Origin: an uncultured Oscillospiraceae bacterium | GTDB lineage: Bacteria; Bacillota; Clostridia; Oscillospirales; Oscillospiraceae | Assembly: GCA_947632175.1 (NCBI GenBank) | Contig: CANROC010000005.1 | Location: 1-64,000, forward strand | DNA: 64,000 nt | Direction of reading: 5' to 3' | Shown here: positions 16,396-24,715 of the stretch, one piece after another | Layout: each line of letters opens with the position of its first letter | Position numbering within the stretch: position 1 is the first letter of the stretch | Made by a program: the position numbers and the translations under genes | Notes under the pieces: generated by a model | The model's database searches: none | What the model was told of the DNA's origin: nothing | What the model saw: only the letters and a program-made list of their open reading frames with translations

Positions 16396-18104
16396 GCATA
16401 CGCGGCGGGAAAAGGTTTGCGGCTTGCGCCGCCTTCTTTGATTCCCCCACCCGCCCCAGCCTCCCCTCCTGGGGGAGGTGGCGCGAAGCGCCGGAAGGGT
16501 CCGCGCGGCGGCGGGAAAAGGTTTGCGCCTGCGGCGCATTCTTATATTCCCCACCCGCCCGCCCCCGCCGCCGCGCCACCGGCCTGCAATCACCGCCGTA
16601 GGGGTCGCCGTCCCCGGCGACCCGCCTATCGATAATCGACCCGCCCCAATCACCGCCGTACGGGCCGCCGCCCACGGCGGCCCATGCCCCCGTTGACCGA
16701 CATTCCCCGTTTTATCGAACCCGTTCCCGTCCCACCACGTGCCACGGGCGGACACATGGGTCCGCCCCTACGGTGGATTTGGGAGGTTATCCCATTGAAC
16801 CGGCATCGGAGGTTATCGCAACGCGGGCCGCCAAGAGTGGCGGCCCCTACGGCGTTCATCGGAGACGGTCCGAAACCTGCAACCTGGGCCGCTGTGGGCA
16901 GCGGCCCGTACGGCGTTGATTGGGGCGGCTTCATTTTACCGGAACCGCTCTGTCATCCAACGCTCGCTGCCCCCCTGCCCCCCTCCTACGAGGAGGGGGC
17001 TCCGTGTCGGAGGCTGGCGCGAATTTCCGGAACCGTTCCGACAACAAACCTTGTAGGGGCCGCCACTCTTGGCGGCCCGCACGCAACACATCCAGTTTAT
17101 CGGCAGCCCCAGTTACGCTCCACGGGCTCGAATACCCCGCCGCTGCGGCGGCACCCCTTTTTCCGAAAAAGGGGTCAAGGGGAATAAGGCTGCGGCTTCG
17201 CCGCGCTTGAATGAATTGCGCCTCCGGCGCAAGAAAATCGAGAATGCGCCGCAGGCGCAAACCTTTTTAAGCCCCCTCCTCGTAGGAGGGGGGCAGGGGG
17301 GAAGCGAGCGTCGGATAACAGAACAGCCCGCGTTATCCGCCGTAGGGGTCGCCCTCCCGGGCGACCCGCCCATCGATAATTGACCCGTCCTGAACAACGC
17401 CGTACGGGCCGCATCTCCGCGCCAAGAGCCGCCGCTTCGCGGCGGTTGCGCTCCGAAACGCGCCTGCGGGCGCAGGCCCACGGCGGCCCATGGCCCCCGA
17501 TAACCACCATTTCCCGTTTTATCGGAACCGTTCCCGTCCCGCAACCGCGCACGGGCGGACACATGGGTCCGCCCCTACGGGGAATAGGGAATGTTATCCC
17601 ATTCAACCAACATCGGATGTCATCGCAACGCGGGTCGCCGAGGACGGCGACCCGTACGGCGTTCATCGGGGGCAATCCGAACCCTGCAACGGGGGGCCGC
17701 TGTGGGCAGCGGCCCGTACGGCGTGAATGGAAACGTATCCCAAAAACTGTAGGGGCGGGTTCCAAACCCGCCCGACCCCCGTCCCCGCCGCGCGGGCAAA
17801 TCCAATAATGCGCCCGCAGGCGCAACCCTTTTAAAAGCCCCCTCCTCGTAGGAGGGGGGCAGGGGGGCAGCGAACGTCGGATAACAGAACGGCCTGCGTT
17901 ATCCGCCGTAGGGGTCGCCGTCCTCGGCGACCCGCCTACCGACAATCGACCCGCCCCAATCAACGCCGTACGGGCCGCCGCCCACAGTGCCACGGTCGGG
18001 CCCATGTGTCCGCCCATCCCCCCTCCCCGCCGCCCACCGGGCGCCGCCCTCTTTCACCCCCGCCGGGTCCAGGCGCCCCCCGGAGCTCTTCAAGAGCCCT
18101 CCTC
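16396..18104. repeat. 1.7-kb hairpin-repeat island without genes
   Basis: No reading frame here has both a ribosome site and protein-like composition; long open frames exist only because the sequence is very GC-rich. Hairpins with GTAGGGG or GTACGGG ends lie at 16598-16626, 16658-16684, 16746-16771, 16824-16850, 16886-16911, 17053-17080, 17342-17370, 17553-17578, 17632-17657, 17694-17719, 17749-17773 and 17908-17936. G-rich CCTCCTCGTAGGAGGGGGGCAGG modules lie at 16970-17000 (inverted), 17272-17301 and 17838-17867. Copies occur in both orientations. Confidence 0.85.
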
Positions 18105-18133
18105 TTGAAATCCCCTCCCAAGTCTGGTATACT
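18105..18133 (+). promoter_or_regulatory. Sigma-A promoter for the ABC exporter operon
   Basis: TTGAAA (18105-18110), a 17-nt spacer, TATACT (18128-18133), 23 nt upstream of the first start codon. It lies directly at the edge of the repeat island. Confidence 0.85.
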
Positions 18134-18156
18134 GGTTCCCCAAAGGAGCTGTCGTC

Positions 18157-19365
18157 ATGAAAAAATCCGCGTCCCGATACTGCCCCCGCTGTGCCGAGCG
18201 CCTCGCGCCCGGCGCGGAGGCGTGCCCCATGTGCGGCGCGGCCGTGCCGGCGGAGCGCGTTCTGAGCGCCGGGGCGCGGTGGGCGCGGGTCCTGCCGTTG
18301 CTGTTTGCCCTGGCGCTCATCTTCACCCTCTGGCCCCTCCCCGCCCTCACGCGCACGCCGGAGGAAAAATTCATCGCCTACAACCTCTCCCTCCTGCCGG
18401 AGCTCGCCCCCGCCGGGTCCTTTACCCTCACCGCCGACTCCGACGACCCGGACCTCCGGACCTATCTCCGGGGTTCCGCCGTCGCTCTCCGGTACAGCGC
18501 CGGACCGGAGGGCCTCGTCCTGGACGCCGGCCTCACCCTGATGGCAAGCCCCGTCCTCTCCGCCGGCCTTACGCTGGAGGGCACGCGGCTGGGCGTGTAC
18601 GCGCCGCAGCTCAAGGACGTCTACTACACCGTGGACCTTCCCGTCTTCCTGGACCGCATGGGCCTCCTCCCCCAAACGAACCCCGCGGTGGACGCCCCCG
18701 ATCCGGAGCGCTGGATCGCGGTCATCGACCGGGTCTGGTCGCTTTTTACGTCCCTCGTGGATGAGGAGGACCTGGACGTGGCCGAGGACGTCCCCGTGAC
18801 CCTCTCCGCCGGGGAGACGGTCACCGCCGACGTCTACACCTTCACCCCCTCCCCCCGGGCCCTCCGCCGGGTCCTGCGGGAGGCGGCGGACGCGGTGGAA
18901 ACGGATGAGGACCTCCTGGCGATCCTGGCTTACTCCTCTCAGAGCCGTGACCCCGCCGAGGACGCCCGCCGTAAGCTGAGCGACCTTTCGGACGCCCTTG
19001 AGGAGAAAGCGGACGCCCTGCCCGAGACCTTTCGCGAGCCCCTCACCTGGACGCTGGCCGTCCGCCGCGGCGAGGTCGCGGCGGTGACCGTCACGCGCGG
19101 GGACTTCGCCCTGACGCTGGAGCCCCGGGACGGCGCGCTGGACATCCTTATCCGCCACCCGGACCTGCCCTTTTTGGAGGGGACCGCCCTCCGCCTGCGC
19201 TATACCCCCGGCGACGGCCCCGCCGCGTGGGAGCCCGCCGATACGGAGGACATCACCCGCTATTCCCTCCCGCGCCTTCTGGCCCTGGCGCGGGAACTCA
19301 TGGACAGCGTGGGCGCCGACGCCGCCTACGCCTTCGGCGACATATTGGAAATTCTCGGACTTTAA
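18157..19365 (+). CDS. Zinc-ribbon membrane protein with large external domain
   Basis: 402 residues. Residues 9-26 carry two CPxC knuckles (YCPRC and CPMC), a zinc ribbon on the cytoplasmic side. One transmembrane helix follows (about 47-66, VLPLLFALALIFTLWPLPA). The remaining 330 residues are extracytoplasmic, rich in beta-strand and acidic residues, without a recognised domain. The start ATG follows AAGGAGCTGTCGTC. It is first in an operon with an ABC ATPase and an ABC-2 permease, so it may be an accessory or substrate-contacting subunit of that exporter; this is inference from position only. Confidence 0.7.
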   Translation: MKKSASRYCPRCAERLAPGAEACPMCGAAVPAERVLSAGARWARVLPLLFALALIFTLWPLPALTRTPEEKFIAYNLSLLPELAPAGSFTLTADSDDPDLRTYLRGSAVALRYSAGPEGLVLDAGLTLMASPVLSAGLTLEGTRLGVYAPQLKDVYYTVDLPVFLDRMGLLPQTNPAVDAPDPERWIAVIDRVWSLFTSLVDEEDLDVAEDVPVTLSAGETVTADVYTFTPSPRALRRVLREAADAVETDEDLLAILAYSSQSRDPAEDARRKLSDLSDALEEKADALPETFREPLTWTLAVRRGEVAAVTVTRGDFALTLEPRDGALDILIRHPDLPFLEGTALRLRYTPGDGPAAWEPADTEDITRYSLPRLLALARELMDSVGADAAYAFGDILEILGL

Positions 19366-19378
19366 GGAGGGATCCCGG

Positions 19379-20020
19379 TTGGAACAGGAGATCTTGTGTA
19401 CCCTCACGGACGCCGTCCGCCATTATGGCCGGACAAAAGCCCTGGGGCCGCTGTCCCTCACGGTGAAAAGCGGCGAGCTCGTGGGCGTGCGCGGCCCTAA
19501 CGGCGCGGGCAAATCCACGCTCCTGTCGCTTCTGGCCGGGGACGCCAAGCCCGACGCGGGCCAGTGCGTCCGCTCGGACCGCGCAAAAGCCTCCACCTCC
19601 TGGGTCCCCCAGGAGCTCAGCCTTTATGAGACGCTGTCCGGTTATGACAACCTGAAATTCTGGGCCATGGCCTCCGGCCTGCCCCGCCGGGTTATCCCCG
19701 TCCGGGCGCGGTACCTCCTGGAGCGCCTGGGCCTTGCCGACAAGGCCGGGGCCCGGGTCAGCACCTACTCCGGCGGCATGAAGCGCCGGCTGCATCTGGC
19801 CTCCGCGCTCATGGTCACCCCGGCGCTTTTGCTGCTGGACGAGCCCACCGTGGGCGCGGACGCCGAATCGGCCCGGCTCATCCTGGACCTTACCGCCCAC
19901 CTGCGGGACATGGGCGTGGGCGTCGTCCTCATCAGCCACCGGGCCGGGGAGCTGGAGCAGGTCGCCGACCGGATCGTCGCCATGGACGGCGGCCTCATCA
20001 CCGAGGAGGTCACGCTATGA
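19379..20020 (+). CDS. ABC transporter ATP-binding protein (ABC-2 exporter)
   Basis: 213-residue nucleotide-binding subunit. Walker A GPNGAGKST (39-47), Q-loop VPQE (about 76-79), signature YSGGMKRR (130-137), Walker B LLLLDEPTVG (150-159) and switch His in LISHR are all present, so it should hydrolyse ATP. TTG start at 19379, chosen because it sits 7 nt after AAGGAGGG. The stop overlaps the permease start (ATGA), implying a 1:1 complex with it. Confidence 0.93.
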   Translation: MEQEILCTLTDAVRHYGRTKALGPLSLTVKSGELVGVRGPNGAGKSTLLSLLAGDAKPDAGQCVRSDRAKASTSWVPQELSLYETLSGYDNLKFWAMASGLPRRVIPVRARYLLERLGLADKAGARVSTYSGGMKRRLHLASALMVTPALLLLDEPTVGADAESARLILDLTAHLRDMGVGVVLISHRAGELEQVADRIVAMDGGLITEEVTL

Positions 20021-22353
20021 GGTCCCTCCTGTCCGCTCTCTGGAAGGACCTGCGCCTCTTCCTCTCCGGCGCGGGCCTTTTGGCGCTGATCCTGCCCGTG
20101 GCGCTCCTGCCGGCCCTGAAGCTGGGCATGGCGGACCTGAGCGCGGGGGAGTACGTCCAAAGCTTCCCCATCGCCGTCCGGGACGAGGACGGCACCGTCA
20201 TGTCCCGGTCCCTCATCTCCCAGCTTCGCAACATCGAGCTTTTTTCCGAGGTCCGCGTTTTGGAGGACGGCGTCACCGACGAGGAGGCCCTGGCCAGTGG
20301 CGCGGTGGCGGTGGCCACCGTCCCCAAGGATTTTTTCTATGAGATCTACCGCATGGCCGACTGCCCGGTGGACGTCACCCTCAACGCCGATACCCCCACA
20401 CAGAGCGCCCTCTTTGAGGCCATCTTCCGGTCCGTCATGGGCCTCATCCGCGCAAACCACGCCTCGGCCCTGGGGACCTACACCTACGCCTACGGGGAGC
20501 TCACCGACGACCTCGTCCGCCAGATGCGCGCCGAGACCGGGGACCGGCTGGTGGTGGACGCCCTGGGCCGCCAGCGGGTCTTCGAGACGGTGTACGGTAC
20601 CGCCGACCTCGCCGGGGCGCTGACGCGGCGGCTGGCCGCCTGCGTCCTGGGGGTCCTGGCCCTCTTTTTCGCCGTCTGCTCGGCCAAGACCGTCCCGGAG
20701 GAGCGCAGGCTTGGCGTCCTGCCGCGCTTTAGGACGCTGGGACGAGGGACCTGGGGCTTTGCCGCCTCCAAGCTCCTCTCCGCGCTTTTGCTGTCCCTTC
20801 CGGCGGTGGCGCTTGTCGCCATCCTCACCGGCCTTTCTTTCCTGACGGTCCTGGGCCTCTACGCCCTGCTCCTGCTGGCGGCCTTCGGCGTCTGCCTCCT
20901 CATTTGTGCCCTCACCGCCTCCCCGGCCAACGCCCAGCGGTGGGCCAACCTCCTGCTCCTCCTGTCCCTGGCCCTGGGCGGCACCCTCTGGCCCGTCAGC
21001 GGCCTGCCCGCGCCTTTGCGGGCGCTTCGGTACCTGTCCCTGCCCTACTATGCCCAACTGGGCCTGGAGGCGTCGGCCGCCGGGCTCGACCTCTCCGCCC
21101 GGTTCACCCTCCTGTGGCCCGTGGGGGCGGCGGCGGTCCTGTTTCTGCCCCTTTCGGTGGCCCTTGTGACACGTCCCGGGCACCGGTCCGAGGGGGGTCG
21201 GAGGGGGGTCCGAGGGGCCTCCGAGGGGTCCCGCGACCCCCTGTCAGAGGGGGTTACAACGGCCAAATTCACCAGGTTCTGGAATATCTCCGCCTTTCGG
21301 GCCGGCCAGCTGGCGGGGCGCGGGGGCGTCTTTCTCCTGTCCGCCGCCGTGACGGCGGCGCTGTGCGGCATGTCCGCATCGTCCATCGGCGCCAATTCCC
21401 CCACTACCCTGCGCCTGGCGGCGGTGGACCTGGACGGCACCGGGCTTTCCGAGGAGCTCATCGCCCAAATCGCCTCCGCCCCGGGGGTTTCCCTGGAGAC
21501 GGTCACGCAGCGGGAGGCGCAGCTTGCCCTGGTCACCGGCGCTTACGAGGGCGTCCTCACCGTGGGGGAGGGCTACGGAGAGGCTGTATCGTCCATGTCC
21601 GACACGCCCCTCCGGTTCGACGCCCCCGCCTCCTCCCTCACAAGCCAGGGGGCGCGGGAGATCGTGGCCGGGGCGGTTTTGACCCAGGAGCGCGCCGTAT
21701 CGTCCATCTCGGACGCGGAGCGGTTGACCGGGAAAACCCTTACGGAATCGGACATTTCGGACCTCCGGCGGTGCATCGGGGAGGCGGAAAAAGGTCTGCC
21801 CCGTCTATACAACATCACTGCGTCCTCCGGGTCCGCCCTGGCCGATCCCTTTGCCCCCACGCCCATGGCCTTCGCCGCGCTGGCGTGCCTCTTCACGCTC
21901 CTCACCGCCGCCTCCACTTTTGAGGTCAAAACAGCCAGAAAACGGCTCAAAACCGTCAAATCCGGTCACTTTTTGGCCGTTTTTCCGGACCTCCTGTCCC
22001 TGTCGGCCCTGGGCCTTTTGACCGTCCTCCCCGTCCTCCTCCCCTCCGGCCTCAAATGGCCCGACCTCCTTACGGCCCTGGGCATTTCTCTGACTTTCGC
22101 GGCCCTGGCGCTGCTCATTACCCGCGCCTCCTCCGCCGCCGGCCGGGTGGACGCCCTGGCCCCTCTGCTGGCGCTGCTCATCTGCCTTTTGGGCGGGTGC
22201 TTTTTGAACCCCGCGGCCCTGCCGCCGCTTTTCCAAAGGCTCACTCTCCTCTCCCCCGCCGGCCTCGCCCTCGCCGCCGCCTCGTCCCTCCCCGCCGCGC
22301 TGGCGCTTTTGGCGGAAACCGCCGTTTTTACCGCGTTGGCGGCGCGGAAATGA
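20017..22353 (+). CDS. Fused twin ABC-2 permease (778 aa)
   Basis: Two ABC-2-type permease units appear joined head to tail. The first (about 1-385) has an N-terminal TM, an external domain (about 45-200) and a C-terminal membrane bundle. The linker (about 388-415, Gly/Arg/Ser-rich) is encoded by a run of near-identical GGGGTC-type units at 21180-21240. The second unit (about 425-778) repeats the plan: TM, external domain, six or so TM helices. Together with one ATPase gene this gives a pseudo-dimeric exporter. The resemblance is to the ABC-2/YhgE-like class that exports drugs, lipids or polysaccharide; the substrate is unknown. Confidence 0.82.
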   Translation: MRSLLSALWKDLRLFLSGAGLLALILPVALLPALKLGMADLSAGEYVQSFPIAVRDEDGTVMSRSLISQLRNIELFSEVRVLEDGVTDEEALASGAVAVATVPKDFFYEIYRMADCPVDVTLNADTPTQSALFEAIFRSVMGLIRANHASALGTYTYAYGELTDDLVRQMRAETGDRLVVDALGRQRVFETVYGTADLAGALTRRLAACVLGVLALFFAVCSAKTVPEERRLGVLPRFRTLGRGTWGFAASKLLSALLLSLPAVALVAILTGLSFLTVLGLYALLLLAAFGVCLLICALTASPANAQRWANLLLLLSLALGGTLWPVSGLPAPLRALRYLSLPYYAQLGLEASAAGLDLSARFTLLWPVGAAAVLFLPLSVALVTRPGHRSEGGRRGVRGASEGSRDPLSEGVTTAKFTRFWNISAFRAGQLAGRGGVFLLSAAVTAALCGMSASSIGANSPTTLRLAAVDLDGTGLSEELIAQIASAPGVSLETVTQREAQLALVTGAYEGVLTVGEGYGEAVSSMSDTPLRFDAPASSLTSQGAREIVAGAVLTQERAVSSISDAERLTGKTLTESDISDLRRCIGEAEKGLPRLYNITASSGSALADPFAPTPMAFAALACLFTLLTAASTFEVKTARKRLKTVKSGHFLAVFPDLLSLSALGLLTVLPVLLPSGLKWPDLLTALGISLTFAALALLITRASSAAGRVDALAPLLALLICLLGGCFLNPAALPPLFQRLTLLSPAGLALAAASSLPAALALLAETAVFTALAARK

Positions 22354-22716
22354 CCCGGGAGGCCGTGGGGGACGGGCCGCCAAGAGAGGCGGCCCCTACG
22401 GCGGTTGTTGTCGGATACGCAAAATTTCATAATTGCATATAGGTTGCTATGTAGGGGCGGACCCATGTGTCCGCCCCAGGTTGTCAAAAAACTCAAATCG
22501 AGCATTTTTTCCGGCGGCATGTACGTCGGAAAAAATACCTTTTGTTTTGCGGAGTGTGCGGCCCCAAAGGGGCCGTGCGCGGAGCAAAACGGCAGGGAAA
22601 TTTCGCGTGAATTTCGCAAAATTCACGGGGAATTTCCCGCACGTTCCCCTTTGGCGGAAAAGGCCGCAGGCCTTTTTCGACAGGCTGGGGCGGACCCATG
22701 GGTCCGCCCTTTTTGG
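22354..22716. repeat. Repeats between the permease and the sleB-like gene
   Basis: No gene. It contains a GGCCGCC-AAGAGA hairpin (22374-22399), an inverted GGCGGACCCATGTGTCC hairpin (22451-22477), copy 1 of a 200-nt four-hairpin element (22482-22684) and another GGCGGACCCATGGGTCC hairpin (22687-22709). The last doubles as a possible terminator. Confidence 0.85.
22482..22684 (+). repeat. 200-nt four-hairpin element, copy 1
   Basis: Four hairpins in series on the plus strand. H1: ATTTTTTCCG..CGGAAAAAAT. H2: GTTTTGC (22544-22550) pairing with GCAAAAC (22584-22590), with an inner GGCCCC/GGGGCC stem. H3: GGGAAATT..AATTTCCC with inner GTGAATTT/AAATTCAC. H4: AAAAGGCCGCAGGCCTTTTT, terminator-like. 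Copy 2 (23426-23621) is nearly identical outside H2. Confidence 0.85.
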
Positions 22717-23391
22717 TTATTTGCAGAAGCGGTGCTTGCCGATGGTGACGATGAGGGGGCGGGACCAGATCCAGGAGCTGGTGGCGGTGGCGGGGTTGAA
22801 GTAGTAGATGGCGCCGCCGGAGGGGTCGTGGCCGGAGAGGGCCTCGCGGGCGGCGCGGTAGGCGCTCTCACTGACGGGCTGGTCCCACTGGCCGTCGGAG
22901 AGGCAGGAGAACGCGCCCTTCTGGTAGATGACCCCGGCCATGGTGGAGGGGAAGGAGGGGTGCTCCATGCGGTTGAGGACCACCGCCCCCACCGCCACCT
23001 GGCCGGCGTAGGGCTCGCCCCGGGCCTCGGCGGAGATGAGCCGCGCCAGGAGATTTACGTCCCCCGACCCGGACCCGCCGCCGGAGGAGCCGGAGGGCAG
23101 GCCGATGGCGGCCAGGGTGGCGGGGCCGGCCACGCCGTCCACGGTGAGGCCGTTTTTGCGCTGGAACTTCTTGACGGCCTCCTCGGTGCGGGAGCCGTAG
23201 ACGCCGTCCACCGCGCCGTCGTAGTAGCCCCAATCGGAAAGGCGCTGCTGGAGCTTCTTCACCGTCTCGCCGGAGGAGCCGCGCTTATAGCTCTGGGCGT
23301 GGGCCTCCGGGATGGTCTGGGCCAGGGCGATGAGGGCGATGTTGACGGCGAAGACCACCGCCAGCGCCGCCGTAAGCTTTCTTTTATCCAT
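22717..23391 (-). CDS. SleB-like spore cortex-lytic enzyme
   Basis: 224 residues: signal peptide (to about AHA, residue 35), a PG_binding_1 domain (KKLQQRLSDWGYYDGAVDG..VKKFQRKNGL, about 43-98), a Gly/Ser linker and a Hydrolase_2 domain. The latter carries the catalytic Glu in LISAEARGEPYAGQVAVGAVVLNR. SleB is a lytic transglycosylase acting on muramic-delta-lactam cortex during germination. The ATG at 23391 follows GAGGTG; the GTG three codons earlier overlaps that site. It lies downstream of the gerK genes, separated by the second copy of the 200-nt repeat. It may equally be a vegetative SleB/CwlJ-family hydrolase. Confidence 0.87.
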   Translation of the reverse strand: MDKRKLTAALAVVFAVNIALIALAQTIPEAHAQSYKRGSSGETVKKLQQRLSDWGYYDGAVDGVYGSRTEEAVKKFQRKNGLTVDGVAGPATLAAIGLPSGSSGGGSGSGDVNLLARLISAEARGEPYAGQVAVGAVVLNRMEHPSFPSTMAGVIYQKGAFSCLSDGQWDQPVSESAYRAAREALSGHDPSGGAIYYFNPATATSSWIWSRPLIVTIGKHRFCK

Positions 23392-23425
23392 ATTCCACAC
23401 CTCAGTATTTCCAGTCTGTTCAGTC

Positions 23426-23621
23426 TGTCAAAAAACTCAAATCGAGCATTTTTTCCGGCGGCATGTACGTCGGAAAAAATACCTTTTGTCACGCAAGTGT
23501 GCCCCGCAGGGGCGCGCGCGGCGTGACGGCAGGGAAATTTCGCGTGAATTTCGCAAAATTCACGGGGAATTTCCCGCACGTTCCCCTTTGGCGGAAAAGG
23601 CCGCAGGCCTTTTTCGCCAGG
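23426..23621 (+). repeat. 200-nt four-hairpin element, copy 2
   Basis: Same four hairpins and orientation as copy 1. H2 differs: GTCACGC (23488-23494) pairs with GCGTGAC (23521-23527) in place of GTTTTGC/GCAAAAC, so three base pairs have changed on both sides. The inner stem is GCCCC/GGGGC. Confidence 0.85.
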
Positions 23622-23626
23622 TCGCC

Positions 23627-24715
23627 TCAGTATTTTTTTCTCAGCTTCCCCACGGCGCACATGAGGGGGATGAGGACTAGGGCGAAGGTCAGGTTGATGG
23701 CTGGGATGAGGACGTCCGACCATTTTTGGAAATCGAAGACGCCCTGGGCGATGAAAAAGGCCGCGACGCCGGCCAGGACGCCTGTGGGGGCCACGAAGGC
23801 GGCGCACTTTTTCGCGCCGGTGACGGTCCGCCAGATCTCCGCGACGATCATCAAAAGCGCCGCCACGAAGATGAAGTCCGTGACTACCCAGACGGCCACC
23901 ACCACCGCCTCTACCCGCTCCACCACGCCGAAGACCTTGATGTTGCGGATGACGATGAAGAAGGCGTTCTCCATGCTGACGGCCAGATGCTCGCCGATGG
24001 TGCCCAAGGTGAAGAAGGTCACGCCCAGGGCCACCGCCGTCAGGCCCGCCAGCCACGGAAAGCGGCGGGGGCGGGCCCCCGGCTTTTTCCGGACCCGGCC
24101 GCCCAGATAGAGGAAGTAGACAAACACGGTGAGCACGTTGAAAACCGGCAGGGAGCCGTATAAAACCCGCTTGCCGTCTTGGAGCGTCACCGGCAGGAGC
24201 CTTTCCGCCGACACGTCGGGGAGGGCGGAGAGGAGCACCGCCGCCAGCACGCCCACCAGAATGGGCATCAGCACCTCGGCGGTGCGGCTCAGGGCCTTGG
24301 TGGACCCGGCGCCCACCGCCGCCGCCACCAAAAGCATGACGACGATGAAGACGGCGGGGCTTCCGTTGGGGTAGACCGTGGCTAAAAGCCGCTCGGCGGC
24401 GCTGCGGCAGACGAAGCCCGCGTAAAAGGTGAGCCACAGGGCCGTAAGGACGTTGAAGGCCCGCCCCAATCCGCCCCCCAGGGCCGTTTGCGCCATATCC
24501 GCCAGCCCCGCGCCCTCCGGGACATTTTTCCCGAAGGCGTCCATGACCGCCAGCAGCAGCCGGCCCAGCAAAAACGCCGGGAGGGGGGCCAGCCACGCCG
24601 CCCGGCCGGCGAAGACCACGGCGGAGGTGGGCAGGATGCGGATCATGGGGGAGAGGAGGCTTACGAAGATGAGGACGGTCAGTTGTCTTTGAGTGATTCC
24701 GTCAGCTTTTCCCAC
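23627..24715 (-). CDS. gerKB: Spore germination receptor permease subunit (GerAB/GerKB family)
   Basis: 362-residue, ten-helix amino-acid-permease-like protein of the endospore germination (GerAB) family, the germinant-binding B subunit in the spore inner membrane. The N-terminus ITQRQLTVLIFVSLLSPMIRILP is typical. GTG start behind GGAGATGACGCC. It overlaps the end of the upstream C subunit by 37 nt, so the operon order is KA-KC-KB. Confidence 0.92.
   Translation of the reverse strand: MGKADGITQRQLTVLIFVSLLSPMIRILPTSAVVFAGRAAWLAPLPAFLLGRLLLAVMDAFGKNVPEGAGLADMAQTALGGGLGRAFNVLTALWLTFYAGFVCRSAAERLLATVYPNGSPAVFIVVMLLVAAAVGAGSTKALSRTAEVLMPILVGVLAAVLLSALPDVSAERLLPVTLQDGKRVLYGSLPVFNVLTVFVYFLYLGGRVRKKPGARPRRFPWLAGLTAVALGVTFFTLGTIGEHLAVSMENAFFIVIRNIKVFGVVERVEAVVVAVWVVTDFIFVAALLMIVAEIWRTVTGAKKCAAFVAPTGVLAGVAAFFIAQGVFDFQKWSDVLIPAINLTFALVLIPLMCAVGKLRKKY

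Noticed and set aside
16684-18017. Several open frames of 100-280 codons in the repeat island
   Set aside because: They are built from GC-rich hairpin repeats, lack ribosome sites and change meaning between repeat copies.
16396-18104. CRISPR array
   Set aside because: The repeats are palindromic modules in both orientations with irregular spacing and no constant repeat-spacer period; no cas genes are present.
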